This document shows, in pieces, positions 33,067 through 42,467 of a stretch of 64,000 nt of DNA (position 1 is its first letter; each line of letters opens with the position of its first letter). The DNA lies in NCBI RefSeq assembly GCF_023078475.1, contig NZ_CP095741.1:4092001-4156000 (forward strand). The letters run 5' to 3'. The position numbers and the translations under genes were made by a program. The stretch is from Luteibacter aegosomaticola. GTDB lineage: Bacteria > Pseudomonadota > Gammaproteobacteria > Xanthomonadales > Rhodanobacteraceae. The notes below the pieces were generated by a model, which made no database searches, was not told the origin of the DNA, and saw only the letters and a list, made by a program, of their open reading frames with translations.

Positions 33067-34278
33067 CTAGAGGCCGGCGGCGTGGCGGGAAAGTGCCCGC
33101 TTCAGCGGCGTAAGGCGATCGACCAGACGTACGCCAAAGCCGCGGGCGGTGACGAGCGGCGAGGCGGCCCAGCTGTAGATCCGCGCCAGCGCATCAAACG
33201 AACGCGCATCCAGCTCGTCGGCGCTCCGGCGGCGGCGGGCGTAGCGACGGAGTACGTGGGTGGCGGCGAAATCGCGACCGGCCTTGCGTGCCTCTACCAG
33301 TGTCTCGCGCAGTTCCACCACGTCGCGCAGGCCCAGGTTCACGCCCTGCCCCGCGAGCGGATGCACGGCGTGCGCCGCGTCGCCCAGCAGGACAAGCCGG
33401 CCCAGTTCATAGCGATCGGCCAGCTTCAACCGTAGCGGGAAGGCCGCGCGACGAGTCACGCTCTCGATAGGGCCGAGGCGGAAATCGCTGGCCACGCCCA
33501 GCGCATCGCGGAACGCGGCGTCATCCAGCGCCAGGATCCGCTGTGCCTCGGGTTCAGGCAACGACCACACGATGGAACAGCGGCCATCCGCCAATGGCAG
33601 GAAAGCCAGCGGACCCGTCGGCAGGAAGCGCTGCCATGCCGTGCGCTCATGCGGCCGTGCCGTAGCGATATGCGCGACCACGCCGCGCTGGGCGTAGTCG
33701 CGGCCGTGGGTGCCAATGCCCACCATGCTGCGCAAGGGCGAATCCGCCCCATCCGCGGCGACCACGAGCCTGGCGGACAACACCTGCCCATCGGCAAGCT
33801 CCAGCTGCGCGCGATCCTCGCGCAGGCTGTAGCCCGTCACTTCGGCAGGCACGATCCGGCGGACGCCGGCATCGTCCAGGGCGTGCCACAGCACCGCCTG
33901 CACGAGGTTGTTCTCGACGATGTAGCCGAGCACGTCGCGGCCTTCATCAGCCGCATCGAAATGCAGCGTGGCGCCGTTTTCGGCATCCCACACCACCATG
34001 CGTTCGTAAGGCGAGGCGCGGCCGTCCCGGATCGCGTGCCACACGCCGAGTTCATCGAGCAACTGGATCGATGAGGCGGCAAGGCCAACGACGCGCAGGT
34101 CGACTTCATGGGCAGCAGCCCAGGCCGCCGGCTCGCGGGCATCGACCAGCGCCACGCTGAAGCCCGCGCGGGCCAGCGCCAGCGCCGTCGCCGCACCCAC
34201 CATGCCGCCGCCGACCACGGCGACGTCCAGCAGCGCGCCGCGGCGGCGCGGTGCATCCGTGTTCCAGCTATCGCTCAC
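33067..34278 (-). CDS. ubiI: UbiI/VisC-type FAD-dependent ubiquinone hydroxylase
   Basis: Flavin monooxygenase of the UbiH/UbiF/UbiI family, 403 residues, acting on the ubiquinone ring. FAD motifs: VAVVGGGMVGAATALALARAG (residues about 18-38), the DG motif LVVAADGADSPLRSM (about 171-185) and the GD motif LVLLGDAAHAVHPLAGQGVNLGL (about 290-312). The GQGVN pattern and about 400-residue length match the family. Its start overlaps the stop of the upstream UbiH-like gene (ATGA, 34275-34278), so they are translationally coupled; visC/ubiI beside ubiH is a standard proteobacterial pairing. Which ring carbon it hydroxylates cannot be decided from sequence; UbiI (C5) is the likeliest. Confidence 0.85.
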   Translation of the reverse strand: MSDSWNTDAPRRRGALLDVAVVGGGMVGAATALALARAGFSVALVDAREPAAWAAAHEVDLRVVGLAASSIQLLDELGVWHAIRDGRASPYERMVVWDAENGATLHFDAADEGRDVLGYIVENNLVQAVLWHALDDAGVRRIVPAEVTGYSLREDRAQLELADGQVLSARLVVAADGADSPLRSMVGIGTHGRDYAQRGVVAHIATARPHERTAWQRFLPTGPLAFLPLADGRCSIVWSLPEPEAQRILALDDAAFRDALGVASDFRLGPIESVTRRAAFPLRLKLADRYELGRLVLLGDAAHAVHPLAGQGVNLGLRDVVELRETLVEARKAGRDFAATHVLRRYARRRRSADELDARSFDALARIYSWAASPLVTARGFGVRLVDRLTPLKRALSRHAAGL

Positions 34279-35483
34279 GGCGTTTTCTCCCGCACGGCAA
34301 AGGGCGCGTTGGCGCGGAAGCCCATGCCACGGCGGCTCAGCGCGTGGCGCAGGGGCGGGATCCGGTCCAGCGCCAGCATGGCCAGCGAACGCAACGGCCC
34401 AAGGAACGGCTGGTCGAGGCAGGCGAGCCGGACGAGGCCGTGGCTCATCGCCATGGTGCCTTCGCGATCAGGCGCGCGTCGGCGCACGTATTCCGCCAGC
34501 AGCGCCGGATCGCCCGGTTCGCCGCCCGCCGCCACGAGTTCGGCGAGCGTCAGCGCATCGCGCAGGCCCAGGTTGAAGCCCTGCGCGCCGATGGGATGCA
34601 CGGTCTGGGCCGCGTTGCCGACCAGAACCGCACGCGGCCCTGTCAGCGCCTCGGCCGCCACACGGCGGATCGGGTAAGGCACGCGTTTGCCCGGGCGGCT
34701 CAGCCGGCCCAGCCGATAGCCAAAGCGGGCCTGGGCCAAGGCGGCGAAAGCCACGTCATCCATGACGGCCACCGCATCGGCCTGGTCCGCGGCGACGGTC
34801 AGCACGAGGCCGATCCGGCGTTCCGCCAGCGGCAGAACGGCCACGGGGCCGTCATTCGTGAAGCGCTCGAAGGCACGCCCCCTGGGATCGTGCTCCGGGG
34901 TCATCGTGCTGACGAACAGGGCCTGTTCGTAATCGTGCTCGCGGGTGCCGAGACCCAGTTGCATGCGAATACCCGAGGTGGTGCCATCGGCGCCCACGAG
35001 CAACGGGGTCGTCACCTGGGTAGTGCCCTCAGGGCCGGTGATGGTGGCGAGCCAGCCACCCTCGACGGCGTCGATGCGTTCCACGCGGGCGGGCGCCATC
35101 CGGCGGAGGCGCTTGCAGCTGTCCAGACGGCGCAGCAGGGCCTCGCCCAGCTCCCGGGCCGGCAGGGTCCAGCCCAGCGCATCCACGCCCTCGCTGGCGG
35201 CATCCATGCGAACGCTGCCGAAATCCCCAGCGCGGCTCGTATGGATATGGGTGATGGCGGTGGCCCGCGCGCGGGCCAGGTCCCAGACGCCGATCGAGGC
35301 CAGGCCGTTCACCGTGGCACGGGCGAGGGCCAGGTTGCGTTCGTCGTAGCTCGGCTGGTCGGCGACGCGCGGCGCGGCGGCTTCCACGAGCAGGGCCGGG
35401 ATACCAGCGGTATCCAGCGCGATAGCCAGGCTGGCGCCAACCAGGCCGCCGCCGACGATAAGGATGGGGGATGCAGGGCTCAT
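34275..35483 (-). CDS. ubiH: UbiH-type 2-octaprenyl-6-methoxyphenol hydroxylase
   Basis: Second FAD-dependent ubiquinone hydroxylase, 402 residues. It shows ILIVGGGLVGASLAIALDTAG (N-terminal Rossmann), LLVGADGTTSGIRMQLG (DG motif) and AVLVGNAAQTVHPIGAQGFNLGLRDA (GD motif with the UbiH-type GN...QTVHPI.AQGFNLGLRD sequence, which separates it from UbiI). That signature supports UbiH rather than UbiF/I. ATG 35483 (MSPASPILIVGG) is used; ATG 35492 adds three residues. First gene of the pair, divergent from the cobalamin adenosyltransferase 71 bases away. Confidence 0.88.
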   Translation of the reverse strand: MSPASPILIVGGGLVGASLAIALDTAGIPALLVEAAAPRVADQPSYDERNLALARATVNGLASIGVWDLARARATAITHIHTSRAGDFGSVRMDAASEGVDALGWTLPARELGEALLRRLDSCKRLRRMAPARVERIDAVEGGWLATITGPEGTTQVTTPLLVGADGTTSGIRMQLGLGTREHDYEQALFVSTMTPEHDPRGRAFERFTNDGPVAVLPLAERRIGLVLTVAADQADAVAVMDDVAFAALAQARFGYRLGRLSRPGKRVPYPIRRVAAEALTGPRAVLVGNAAQTVHPIGAQGFNLGLRDALTLAELVAAGGEPGDPALLAEYVRRRAPDREGTMAMSHGLVRLACLDQPFLGPLRSLAMLALDRIPPLRHALSRRGMGFRANAPFAVREKTP

Positions 35484-35554
35484 GCGGCGCATGATACCGC
35501 CGCCGCGTGCAGGTGCCGTGGGTGCGGCGGGCCGCCGCACGCTAGAATCGGCCG

Positions 35555-36115
35555 ATGGGTAACCGACTCTCCAAGATCTACACACGTACCGGTGACGATG
35601 GCAGCACCGGCCTGGGCGATGGCAGCCGCACCGGCAAGGATTCCCTGCGGGTCGCGGCCTATGGCACCGTCGATGAGCTGAACAGCACGCTCGGCATGGT
35701 CATCGCCTGCGAAGGCGTCGGTGACGACATCCGCGAGGTGCTTGTCCAGGTACAGCACGAGCTGTTCGACCTCGGCGGCGAACTCTGCATCCCTGGCATG
35801 GCCATGGTGCAGGGCAAGGATATCGACCACCTGGAAGAGGTGCTGGATGGTTTCAACGCCGACCTGCCTGCCCTGAAGGATTTCATCCTGCCGGGAGGCG
35901 GCATGGCCGCGTCCACCTGCCACCTCGCGCGCACGGTGTGCCGCCGGGCCGAGCGCGAAGTCGTGGCTCTCGGCCGCGAGGAAGCCGTGCGCCCCGAGGC
36001 GCAGCGTTACCTGAACAGGCTTTCGGACTTGTTGTTCGTCCTGGCGCGCGTGCTCGCCCGGCGCAGTGGCCACGGCGAAGTACTGTGGCAGCACGAGCGC
36101 CGTCCGCGCGGCTGA
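35555..36115 (+). CDS. PduO-type cob(I)alamin adenosyltransferase
   Basis: ATP:cob(I)alamin adenosyltransferase that makes adenosylcobalamin, 186 residues (usual size). The five-helix-bundle family pattern is present: KIYTRTGDDGSTGLGDGSR (ATP loop), VAAYGTVDELNSTLG, FILPGGG, and the signature CHLARTVCRRAEREVV with NRLSDLLFVLAR at the C-terminus. Cytoplasmic. No cobalamin biosynthesis or B12-dependent enzyme gene is next to it. It is followed by lptD on the same strand but with a 150-base gap, so an operon is not certain. Confidence 0.94.
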   Translation: MGNRLSKIYTRTGDDGSTGLGDGSRTGKDSLRVAAYGTVDELNSTLGMVIACEGVGDDIREVLVQVQHELFDLGGELCIPGMAMVQGKDIDHLEEVLDGFNADLPALKDFILPGGGMAASTCHLARTVCRRAEREVVALGREEAVRPEAQRYLNRLSDLLFVLARVLARRSGHGEVLWQHERRPRG

Positions 36116-36266
36116 TCGGGCCGCCGGTGTAAGCTCAAGGCCATTGGTACGGCGATCACCGCCGCGCCCTCCTCAGGGGTTTGAACTCATGCGTGGAGTG
36201 CCATCGTGCGATGCAGGCGGCGATTCTGCTAAGTTGGCGGCCTTCAGAAGGGACAAGACCTCGCCT

Positions 36267-38780
36267 GTGACGCCCCGCATCAGCATCCTGCCTAAACGCC
36301 GCCTGCTGGCGACAGCCGTCGCCCTCATCGTATCCGGCACCGCCTGGCAAGCCACGGCGCAGACCGTGGTCACGACGGCGACCGCTCCCGCGCCGGCCAC
36401 CAAGAGCAGCCGCGAGGCCAGCGAAGTCGTCACCTGCCCGCTCGGTTCGTTCATCTGCGCACCGCGCCCGGTGAGCTACGCGATGTGCAGCCCGAACGCC
36501 ATGCTGGACTTCTACGATCCGACGATCACGAAGGACACCACGCTGCGCGCCACGGCCGTGACCGACACGGTCTCGAACATCAACGGCACCGAGGGCGTGA
36601 AGGTCGAGAGCCCGGAGCCGAACCAGTACCACATGACTGGCGGCGTGCGCCTGCAGCGCGCCGACCAGGTGCTCCAGGCCGAGGACGTCACCTATAACGC
36701 CGATTCCACGGCCTACGACGCCACCGGCAACGTGCGCTACCAGGAAGCCGGCATGCTCCTGCGCGCCGATCGCATGACCGGCACCACCACGCCGAACCAG
36801 GGCGATGCCGACCACGTCACCTACCAGCTGCTGCAATCGCGCGGCAATGGCGTGGCCGACCACGCGAAGATGACCGATCCCATGCACGGCCGCATGCGCC
36901 TCGCCACGTACTCCACGTGCGACGTGGGCAAGCACCAGTGGGAGTTCCGCGCCAAGACGGTGGACCTGAACAAGGACACCGGCGTGGGTACGGCCCATTA
37001 CGGCACCATGCGCTTCAAGGGCGTGCCGTTCATGTACCTGCCGTATTTCACGTTCCCGCTGGATGACCGGCGCAAGAGCGGCTTCCTGTACCCGACGTTT
37101 GGCTCGTCGAGCCATTCGGGCGAATACCTCTCGCTGCCGTATTACCTGAACCTCGCGCCCAACTACGACGCGACGGTCACCCCGACGTATTACGCGTCGC
37201 GGGGAGCCATGCTCGGCGTTGAGTTCCGTTATCTCACGCCCCGATCAAACGGTACGTTCGACGTGAACTACCTGGCGAACGACAAGGGCACGGATACCGA
37301 CTTCTCTACCAATGGTGACCGTGGCGATGCAAAGCAGCGCTACCTCGCCAAGATCGTGAATACGACCAATCTTGGTGATGGCTTCATGCTCATGGCCAAC
37401 ATCAATCGCGCGTCCGATAACGAGTACTTCCGCGATTTCGGCAACGACCTGTACAGCTCGTCGGTCGGGATCCTGAGCTCCGGCGTCTACGTGACGAAGG
37501 GCACCAGGTACTGGAGCGCGGCGATCGGCGTCGATGCTTACCAGAACGTCGATCCTGGCCTGCCCAATTACGTCGAGCCCTATAAGCGCTGGCCGCGGGC
37601 CACGTTCAGCGCCGAAGTCCCGCTGAATTCGTGGCTCGACGTGGGCGTGGATACCGAGGCTGTCGCGTTCCGCAAGGCGAACCCGGCGCCAGGGCAGATC
37701 GATGGCAACCGCCTTGATCTCGCGCCTTACGTCGCCGGTGATTTCGGCGGCTCGGCTTGGTTTGTCCGTCCGCGTCTGGAGTACCGCTACACCGGCTACC
37801 AGTTGCAGAACGCCGACGACAAGGCGGCCTACCCGGATCGCACGCCGTCGCGCTCGCTACCCATCGCCAGCCTGGATTCGGGGCTGATTTTCGACCGTAG
37901 TACTCACATGTTTGGCTCGGACTACACGCAGACCCTGGAGCCGCGGGTCTATTACCTGTACGTGCCGTACCGCAATCAGAAAGACCTGCCCAATTTCGAC
38001 AGCAACGAAATGTCGTTCGATTTCTGGCAGCTGTTCACGACCAACCGGTTCGCCGGCGCTGATCGCCAGATGGATGCGAACAACGTATCGGCCGCACTGA
38101 CCTCACGCCTTCTCGATGACAACGGCGTGGAGCGTGTGTCGGCAAGCATCGGCCAGATCCGCTACCTGACCAACCAGAAGGTCCAGTTCTATTCGACCCA
38201 GGATCCGACCAACTTCAACGGTTCCAACTACGTCGCGCAGCTTGCCGTACAGCTCAACGACAAGTGGCGGGTCAACGCCTCGTACCAGTGGGATCCGAAT
38301 AACAAGGACCGCGTTTATCCGAACCCGGACACCGGCCAGTATGGCCTCCAGGGCCACGAATCCGACCTGGCCACGGTCCAGTTCCAGCGCCGGATCAAGG
38401 GTGACGGCGTGTTCAACTTCTCGTACCGCTACCGCCGGAACGTGATGGAACAATTCGATACGTCCGTGGTCTACCCGGTGTCGGAGCGCTGGCGTGCCCT
38501 GGCGCGCTGGGTCTTCGCCCGTCGCGACATCGTGCCCGTGACCACCGATGGCGTCACGTTTACCTCGTTCGCGTTCTCGCACCGGACCCTGGAAGCCACC
38601 GCTGGCGTCGAATACGACAGCTGCTGCGTGGCCTTCCGCATCCTTGGCCGCCACTACGTCCAGGATTACACCCGCCGGACGAACAACGCGATCATGTTTG
38701 AGTTGGAATTCAAGGGGCTGGGCTCGCTGAACCCTCAGTCGGGCGAGTACCTGCGCCGTGCTATCCTTGGCTATCAATAA
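36267..38780 (+). CDS. lptD: LPS-assembly protein LptD
   Basis: Outer-membrane beta-barrel that inserts lipopolysaccharide with LptE; about 837 residues from the GTG. Signal peptide (KRRLLATAVALIVSGTAWQATA) precedes the OstA/LptA-like domain (about 90-260: GVRLQRADQVLQAEDVTYNADS) and the barrel with YLPYFTFPLDDRRKSGFLYPT and C-terminal YRRNVMEQFDTSVVYPVSER. The adjacent cysteine pair in EYDSCCVAFRIL corresponds to the disulfide-forming CC of E. coli LptD; partners are probably among Cys of VVTCPLGSFICAP and AMCSP. GTG 36267 gives a compact signal peptide; ATG 36189 is an in-frame alternative with a 26-residue extension. First gene of the lptD-surA-pdxA-rsmA-apaG-apaH series. Confidence 0.93.
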   Translation: MTPRISILPKRRLLATAVALIVSGTAWQATAQTVVTTATAPAPATKSSREASEVVTCPLGSFICAPRPVSYAMCSPNAMLDFYDPTITKDTTLRATAVTDTVSNINGTEGVKVESPEPNQYHMTGGVRLQRADQVLQAEDVTYNADSTAYDATGNVRYQEAGMLLRADRMTGTTTPNQGDADHVTYQLLQSRGNGVADHAKMTDPMHGRMRLATYSTCDVGKHQWEFRAKTVDLNKDTGVGTAHYGTMRFKGVPFMYLPYFTFPLDDRRKSGFLYPTFGSSSHSGEYLSLPYYLNLAPNYDATVTPTYYASRGAMLGVEFRYLTPRSNGTFDVNYLANDKGTDTDFSTNGDRGDAKQRYLAKIVNTTNLGDGFMLMANINRASDNEYFRDFGNDLYSSSVGILSSGVYVTKGTRYWSAAIGVDAYQNVDPGLPNYVEPYKRWPRATFSAEVPLNSWLDVGVDTEAVAFRKANPAPGQIDGNRLDLAPYVAGDFGGSAWFVRPRLEYRYTGYQLQNADDKAAYPDRTPSRSLPIASLDSGLIFDRSTHMFGSDYTQTLEPRVYYLYVPYRNQKDLPNFDSNEMSFDFWQLFTTNRFAGADRQMDANNVSAALTSRLLDDNGVERVSASIGQIRYLTNQKVQFYSTQDPTNFNGSNYVAQLAVQLNDKWRVNASYQWDPNNKDRVYPNPDTGQYGLQGHESDLATVQFQRRIKGDGVFNFSYRYRRNVMEQFDTSVVYPVSERWRALARWVFARRDIVPVTTDGVTFTSFAFSHRTLEATAGVEYDSCCVAFRILGRHYVQDYTRRTNNAIMFELEFKGLGSLNPQSGEYLRRAILGYQ

Positions 38781-38810
38781 GTGGGGCGAGCGCCCCGGGC
38801 TCCCTATTCG

Positions 38811-40199
38811 ATGAAGCAGATCCTCGTTTACTCCGTGCTCGCCGCCGCCCTGCTGGCGGCCGTGCCCTCCGCCCACGCCCAGATGCTGCCGCAGGCCCAG
38901 CCGGCTGGCGGTGGCGCCAGCGGCATCGCGTGCCCGCAAGCCCTCGATTGCATCGTGGCCGTGGTGGAAGAAGACACGATCCTGAAGAGCGAGCTCGATG
39001 CCGCCATCCAGGCGGTGACCAAGCAGTACGCCCAGAACCCGGGCCAGCTGCCGCCGCCCAACATCCTGGCCCGCCAGGTGCTGGATCGCCTCATCCTGAT
39101 GAAGCTCCAGGTCCAGAAGGCCAACGACCAGAATATCCACGTCACCGACCAGGATATCGACCAGGCCGTGGCTAACGTGGCCCAGCAGAACAAGATGTCG
39201 ACGGACCAGCTGCAGGGCGCGGTCACCCAGGACGGCATGACCTGGGCGGGCTTCCGCCAGCAGATCTCCGACCAGTTGCTGACCCAGAAACTGCACGAGA
39301 GCGTCGTCCGCGACCAGGTCACGGTCACCGACGCCGAAGTGAACAACCTGCTCGCCAGCCCCACCTACAAGGCCGGCGAGGTGCACCTGGCGCACATCCA
39401 GATCAGCACCCCCGCCGAAGGTGGCGCCGCCGACATCGCCCAGGCCCAGGCCAAGGCCGAGAAGGCCATCGCCGACATCAAGGCAGGCAAGGATTTCAAC
39501 GCCGCAGCCATCCAGTACTCGGACGCGCCGGACGCGCTCGACGGTGGCGACCTGGGCTGGCGCCGTCTCGACGAAGTGCCGCCGGCCTTCGCTGATGCGG
39601 TGTCTTCGCTCAAGCCGGGCGAATCCACGCCCGCCCTGCGCGGCCCCACCGGTTTCCATATCCTGAAGCTGGTCGAAACCCGCCAGCCGGGCCGCCAGGT
39701 GGTCACTGAGTACCACGCCCGCCAGATCCTCATTAAGCCCTCCGAAATCGTGACCCCGGAGCAGGCTGAGAAGAAGGCTCAGGACATCTACACCCAGCTC
39801 ACTGAAAAGAAGGGCGACTTCACCAAGCTGGCGAAGGACGACTCCAAGGACAACACCACGGCCAACGCCGGTGGTGACATGGGCTGGTTCCAGAAGGATG
39901 CCTGGGGCCAGGCCATCTCGACCCAGCTCGATGGCCTGAAGGACAACGAGGTCTCCAAGCCGTTCCAGACCGATGCCGGCTGGATCGTCATGCAGCTCCT
40001 CGGCACCCGCCAGAGCGACGTCACCGACGAATCGCAGCGTAACCAGGCCCGCCAGGCCATCGGTAACCGCAAGGCGGATCAGGCCTACGAGGATTTCCTG
40101 AGGCAGTCGCGCTCCGAGGCGTACGTGGACATCCGCGTGCCCGAGCTGAAGGATCCGGACGACAAGCAGGCTTCGGCCCCGACGCCCGCCTCCAACTAA
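38811..40199 (+). CDS. surA: Periplasmic chaperone / peptidyl-prolyl isomerase SurA
   Basis: Folding factor for outer-membrane proteins, 462 residues. Signal peptide MKQILVYSVLAAALLAAVPS (cleavage after AHA). SurA N-terminal domain (50-195: IVAVVEEDTILKSELDAAI, LDRLILMKLQVQKA). Two parvulin rotamase domains follow, the first around FNAAAIQYSDAPDALDGGDLGWR and the second around FTKLAKDDSKDNTTANAGGDMGW. The C-terminal tail is DIRVPELKDPDDKQ. ATG 38811 is chosen over the frame from 38781 because it begins the signal peptide. It is 30 bases after lptD, whose product depends on SurA. Confidence 0.96.
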   Translation: MKQILVYSVLAAALLAAVPSAHAQMLPQAQPAGGGASGIACPQALDCIVAVVEEDTILKSELDAAIQAVTKQYAQNPGQLPPPNILARQVLDRLILMKLQVQKANDQNIHVTDQDIDQAVANVAQQNKMSTDQLQGAVTQDGMTWAGFRQQISDQLLTQKLHESVVRDQVTVTDAEVNNLLASPTYKAGEVHLAHIQISTPAEGGAADIAQAQAKAEKAIADIKAGKDFNAAAIQYSDAPDALDGGDLGWRRLDEVPPAFADAVSSLKPGESTPALRGPTGFHILKLVETRQPGRQVVTEYHARQILIKPSEIVTPEQAEKKAQDIYTQLTEKKGDFTKLAKDDSKDNTTANAGGDMGWFQKDAWGQAISTQLDGLKDNEVSKPFQTDAGWIVMQLLGTRQSDVTDESQRNQARQAIGNRKADQAYEDFLRQSRSEAYVDIRVPELKDPDDKQASAPTPASN

Positions 40200-40203
40200 G
40201 GGC

Positions 40204-41199
40204 ATGAACGCGACCACCCTGCCCAGGCTCGCCGTCACCGCCGGTGAGCCTGCCGGGGTCGGTCCGGAACTCCTCGCCCGTCTGGCGGCCAGCGATCTGG
40301 CCGCCGATCTTATCGCCATCACCGATCGCGGCCTGCTCGAGCAGGCGGCGCGCACCTGCGGCCTCACGCTGCACATCGCTGATGATGATGGCCAGCCGAT
40401 CACCCACCGCTCCGCCGGCCACGTGCGTCTTCGCCACGTCCCGCTCGGCGCCCCGGTACGTTTCGGCCAGCCCGACCCGGCCAACGCCCACCACGTGCTC
40501 AGCATGCTCAGCCTGGCGGCCGACGGCTGCCTCGATGGCCGCTTCGATGCCGTCGTCACCGGCCCGGTGCAGAAGGCCAGCATCAACGAAGCCGGCGTGG
40601 CCTTCAGCGGCCACACCGAGTTTTTCGCCGAACGCGCAGGGGCCGAGGTGGTCATGATGCTCGCCAGCCCCGAGTTGCGGGTCACGCTGGCCACGACCCA
40701 CCTGCCGCTCGCCGCCGTACCCGCCGCGATCACCCCTGAGCTGCTCGAGCGCACGCTGCGCATCGTCCACGGGGCCCTGCGCACGGGATTCGGTCTGGCC
40801 GAGCCGCGCATCGCCGTGCTGGGACTCAATCCCCACGCCGGAGAAGGCGGGCATATGGGCCGCGAGGAACTCGATACGATCATCCCCCTGCTTGAGCGCC
40901 TGCGCGTCGGCGGCATGGACCTGATCGGCCCGCTCCCCGCGGATACGGCCTTCGTGCCGGCCATGCGCCCGCGCTATGACGCGGTGCTGGCCATGTACCA
41001 CGACCAGGCCCTGCCCGTGCTCAAAAGCGAAGCGTTCGACCGCACCGTCAACGTGACCCTGGGCCTGCCCTTTATCCGCACGTCCGTCGACCACGGCACC
41101 GCGCTCGACCTGGCCGGCACTGGCCGCGCCGATCCCGCCAGCCTGTTCGCCGCCACCCGCCTCGCCATGGAACTAGCCCGCTCGCGGGCCGCCGTATGA
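40204..41199 (+). CDS. pdxA: 4-hydroxythreonine-4-phosphate dehydrogenase
   Basis: NAD-dependent enzyme of the DXP-dependent vitamin B6 pathway, 331 residues (family about 330). Motifs: RLAVTAGEPAGVGPEL at the start, VVTGPVQKASINEAG, FSGHTEFFAERAG, GLNPHAGEGGHMGREE and the metal/phosphate-binding MYHDQALPVLKS and RTSVDHGTALDLAGTGRAD. These carry the conserved His and Asp residues of PdxA. The start is four bases after the surA stop, and its stop overlaps the rsmA start by four bases (ATGA), so the operon is tightly coupled. Cytoplasmic. Confidence 0.96.
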   Translation: MNATTLPRLAVTAGEPAGVGPELLARLAASDLAADLIAITDRGLLEQAARTCGLTLHIADDDGQPITHRSAGHVRLRHVPLGAPVRFGQPDPANAHHVLSMLSLAADGCLDGRFDAVVTGPVQKASINEAGVAFSGHTEFFAERAGAEVVMMLASPELRVTLATTHLPLAAVPAAITPELLERTLRIVHGALRTGFGLAEPRIAVLGLNPHAGEGGHMGREELDTIIPLLERLRVGGMDLIGPLPADTAFVPAMRPRYDAVLAMYHDQALPVLKSEAFDRTVNVTLGLPFIRTSVDHGTALDLAGTGRADPASLFAATRLAMELARSRAAV

Positions 41200-41975
41200 A
41201 CGCACGCCCCAAGAAAAGCTTCGGCCAGCACTTCCTCCACGAGAAGCGCTACATCGAGCGCATCGTTTCCTCCATCGCGCCGAAGGATGGCGATACGGTC
41301 GTCGAGATCGGCCCCGGCGAAGGTGCGATGACACTCCCGCTGCTCGCCGTGGCGAAGAAGATGACCGCGATCGAGCTGGATACCGATCTCATCCCCGGCC
41401 TGCAGGAACGCGCGGCGCCCATCGGCGACCTGCGCATCGTGCATTCCGACGTGCTGAAGGTGGATTTCAGCGCGCTGGCGAAGGAGCTGGGCGCCGAGCG
41501 CCTGCGTATCGCCGGCAACCTGCCGTATTACATCTCCAGCCCCATCCTGTTCCACTGCGTGGAACACGCTGCCGCCATCCAGGACATGCACTTCATGCTC
41601 CAGAAGGAGGTCGTCGACCGCATGGCCGCCGAACCCGGCAGCAAGGTCTACGGCCGGCTCAGCGTCATGTTGCAGCTGGCCTGCAAGGTGACGCCGCTGT
41701 TCGTGGTGCCCCCGGGCGCCTTCCGCCCACCGCCGAAGGTGGATTCCGCGGTGGTCCGCATGGTGCCGCTGCCGCCCGAACAGTTGCCGAAGGGCGACCC
41801 GGCAAAGATCCACGCCGTCGTGAAGGCCGCGTTCGCCATGCGCCGCAAGACCTTGTCGAATACGCTGAAAGGCCTGGTCGATGAAGCCACCATCCGCGAT
41901 CTCGGCATCGATCCCCGGGCCCGCGCGGAGACGCTCGCGCCCAGCGATTTCGTGAAGCTCGCGAACGCGACCTGA
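41196..41975 (+). CDS. rsmA: 16S rRNA dimethyladenosine transferase RsmA (KsgA)
   Basis: SAM-dependent methylase that dimethylates the two adjacent adenosines in helix 45 of 16S rRNA, 259 residues. It begins MNARPKKSFGQHFLHEKRY, carries the SAM motif VVEIGPGEGAMTLPLL and the NLPYYISSPI catalytic motif (NLPY). The C-terminal FRPPPKVDSAVVRMVPL and RRKTLSNTLKGL complete the family pattern. Translationally coupled to pdxA. Also known as KsgA, whose loss gives kasugamycin resistance. Confidence 0.97.
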   Translation: MNARPKKSFGQHFLHEKRYIERIVSSIAPKDGDTVVEIGPGEGAMTLPLLAVAKKMTAIELDTDLIPGLQERAAPIGDLRIVHSDVLKVDFSALAKELGAERLRIAGNLPYYISSPILFHCVEHAAAIQDMHFMLQKEVVDRMAAEPGSKVYGRLSVMLQLACKVTPLFVVPPGAFRPPPKVDSAVVRMVPLPPEQLPKGDPAKIHAVVKAAFAMRRKTLSNTLKGLVDEATIRDLGIDPRARAETLAPSDFVKLANAT

Positions 41976-42027
41976 ACAAGATCAGGGCATACTTGCCCAC
42001 CCCCTCCGCGTCCCACACAATCCCTGC

Positions 42028-42411
42028 ATGAACTCGAAAACCCCCTACACGATCGACGTGGAGGTCGAAACCCGCTTCGTTCCCGACCAGTCGCAACCCG
42101 GTGATAACCGCTACGTGTTCGCCTACACGATCACGCTGCGCAACGCGGGCGCGACGGGCGCGCAGCTGCTTGGCCGCCATTGGGTCATCACCGATGCGAA
42201 CGGCAAGGTCGAGGAAGTGCGCGGCGATGGCGTGGTGGGTGAGCAGCCATGGATGCGTCCGGGCGATACGTACGAATACACCTCGGGCGCGGTGCTGGAG
42301 ACCGCGGTGGGCACCATGGCCGGTTCGTACCGCATGGTGGCCGATGACGGCACCCACTTCGATACGCCGATCCCGGCGTTCGTTCTCTCCATCCCGCGCA
42401 CGCTGCACTAG
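42028..42411 (+). CDS. apaG: ApaG protein (Co2+/Mg2+ efflux protein family)
   Basis: A 127-residue beta-sandwich (fibronectin III-like) protein of unclear biochemical role, conserved between ksgA and apaH in many gammaproteobacteria. Motifs: FVFAYTITLRNAG-like RYVFAYTITLRNAGATGAQL, GRHWVITDANGKVEEVRGDG and VVGEQPWMRPGDTYEYTSG. These are the ApaG signature. Start is 52 bases downstream of rsmA. Genetic links to ApaH and to cobalt/magnesium phenotypes are known from enterobacteria; no further role can be read here. Confidence 0.95.
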   Translation: MNSKTPYTIDVEVETRFVPDQSQPGDNRYVFAYTITLRNAGATGAQLLGRHWVITDANGKVEEVRGDGVVGEQPWMRPGDTYEYTSGAVLETAVGTMAGSYRMVADDGTHFDTPIPAFVLSIPRTLH

Positions 42412-42467
42412 GATCGACGCATGGATAGCGCAAACGCCCGAAGCGGCGATATGAAGCGAGCAACCTG

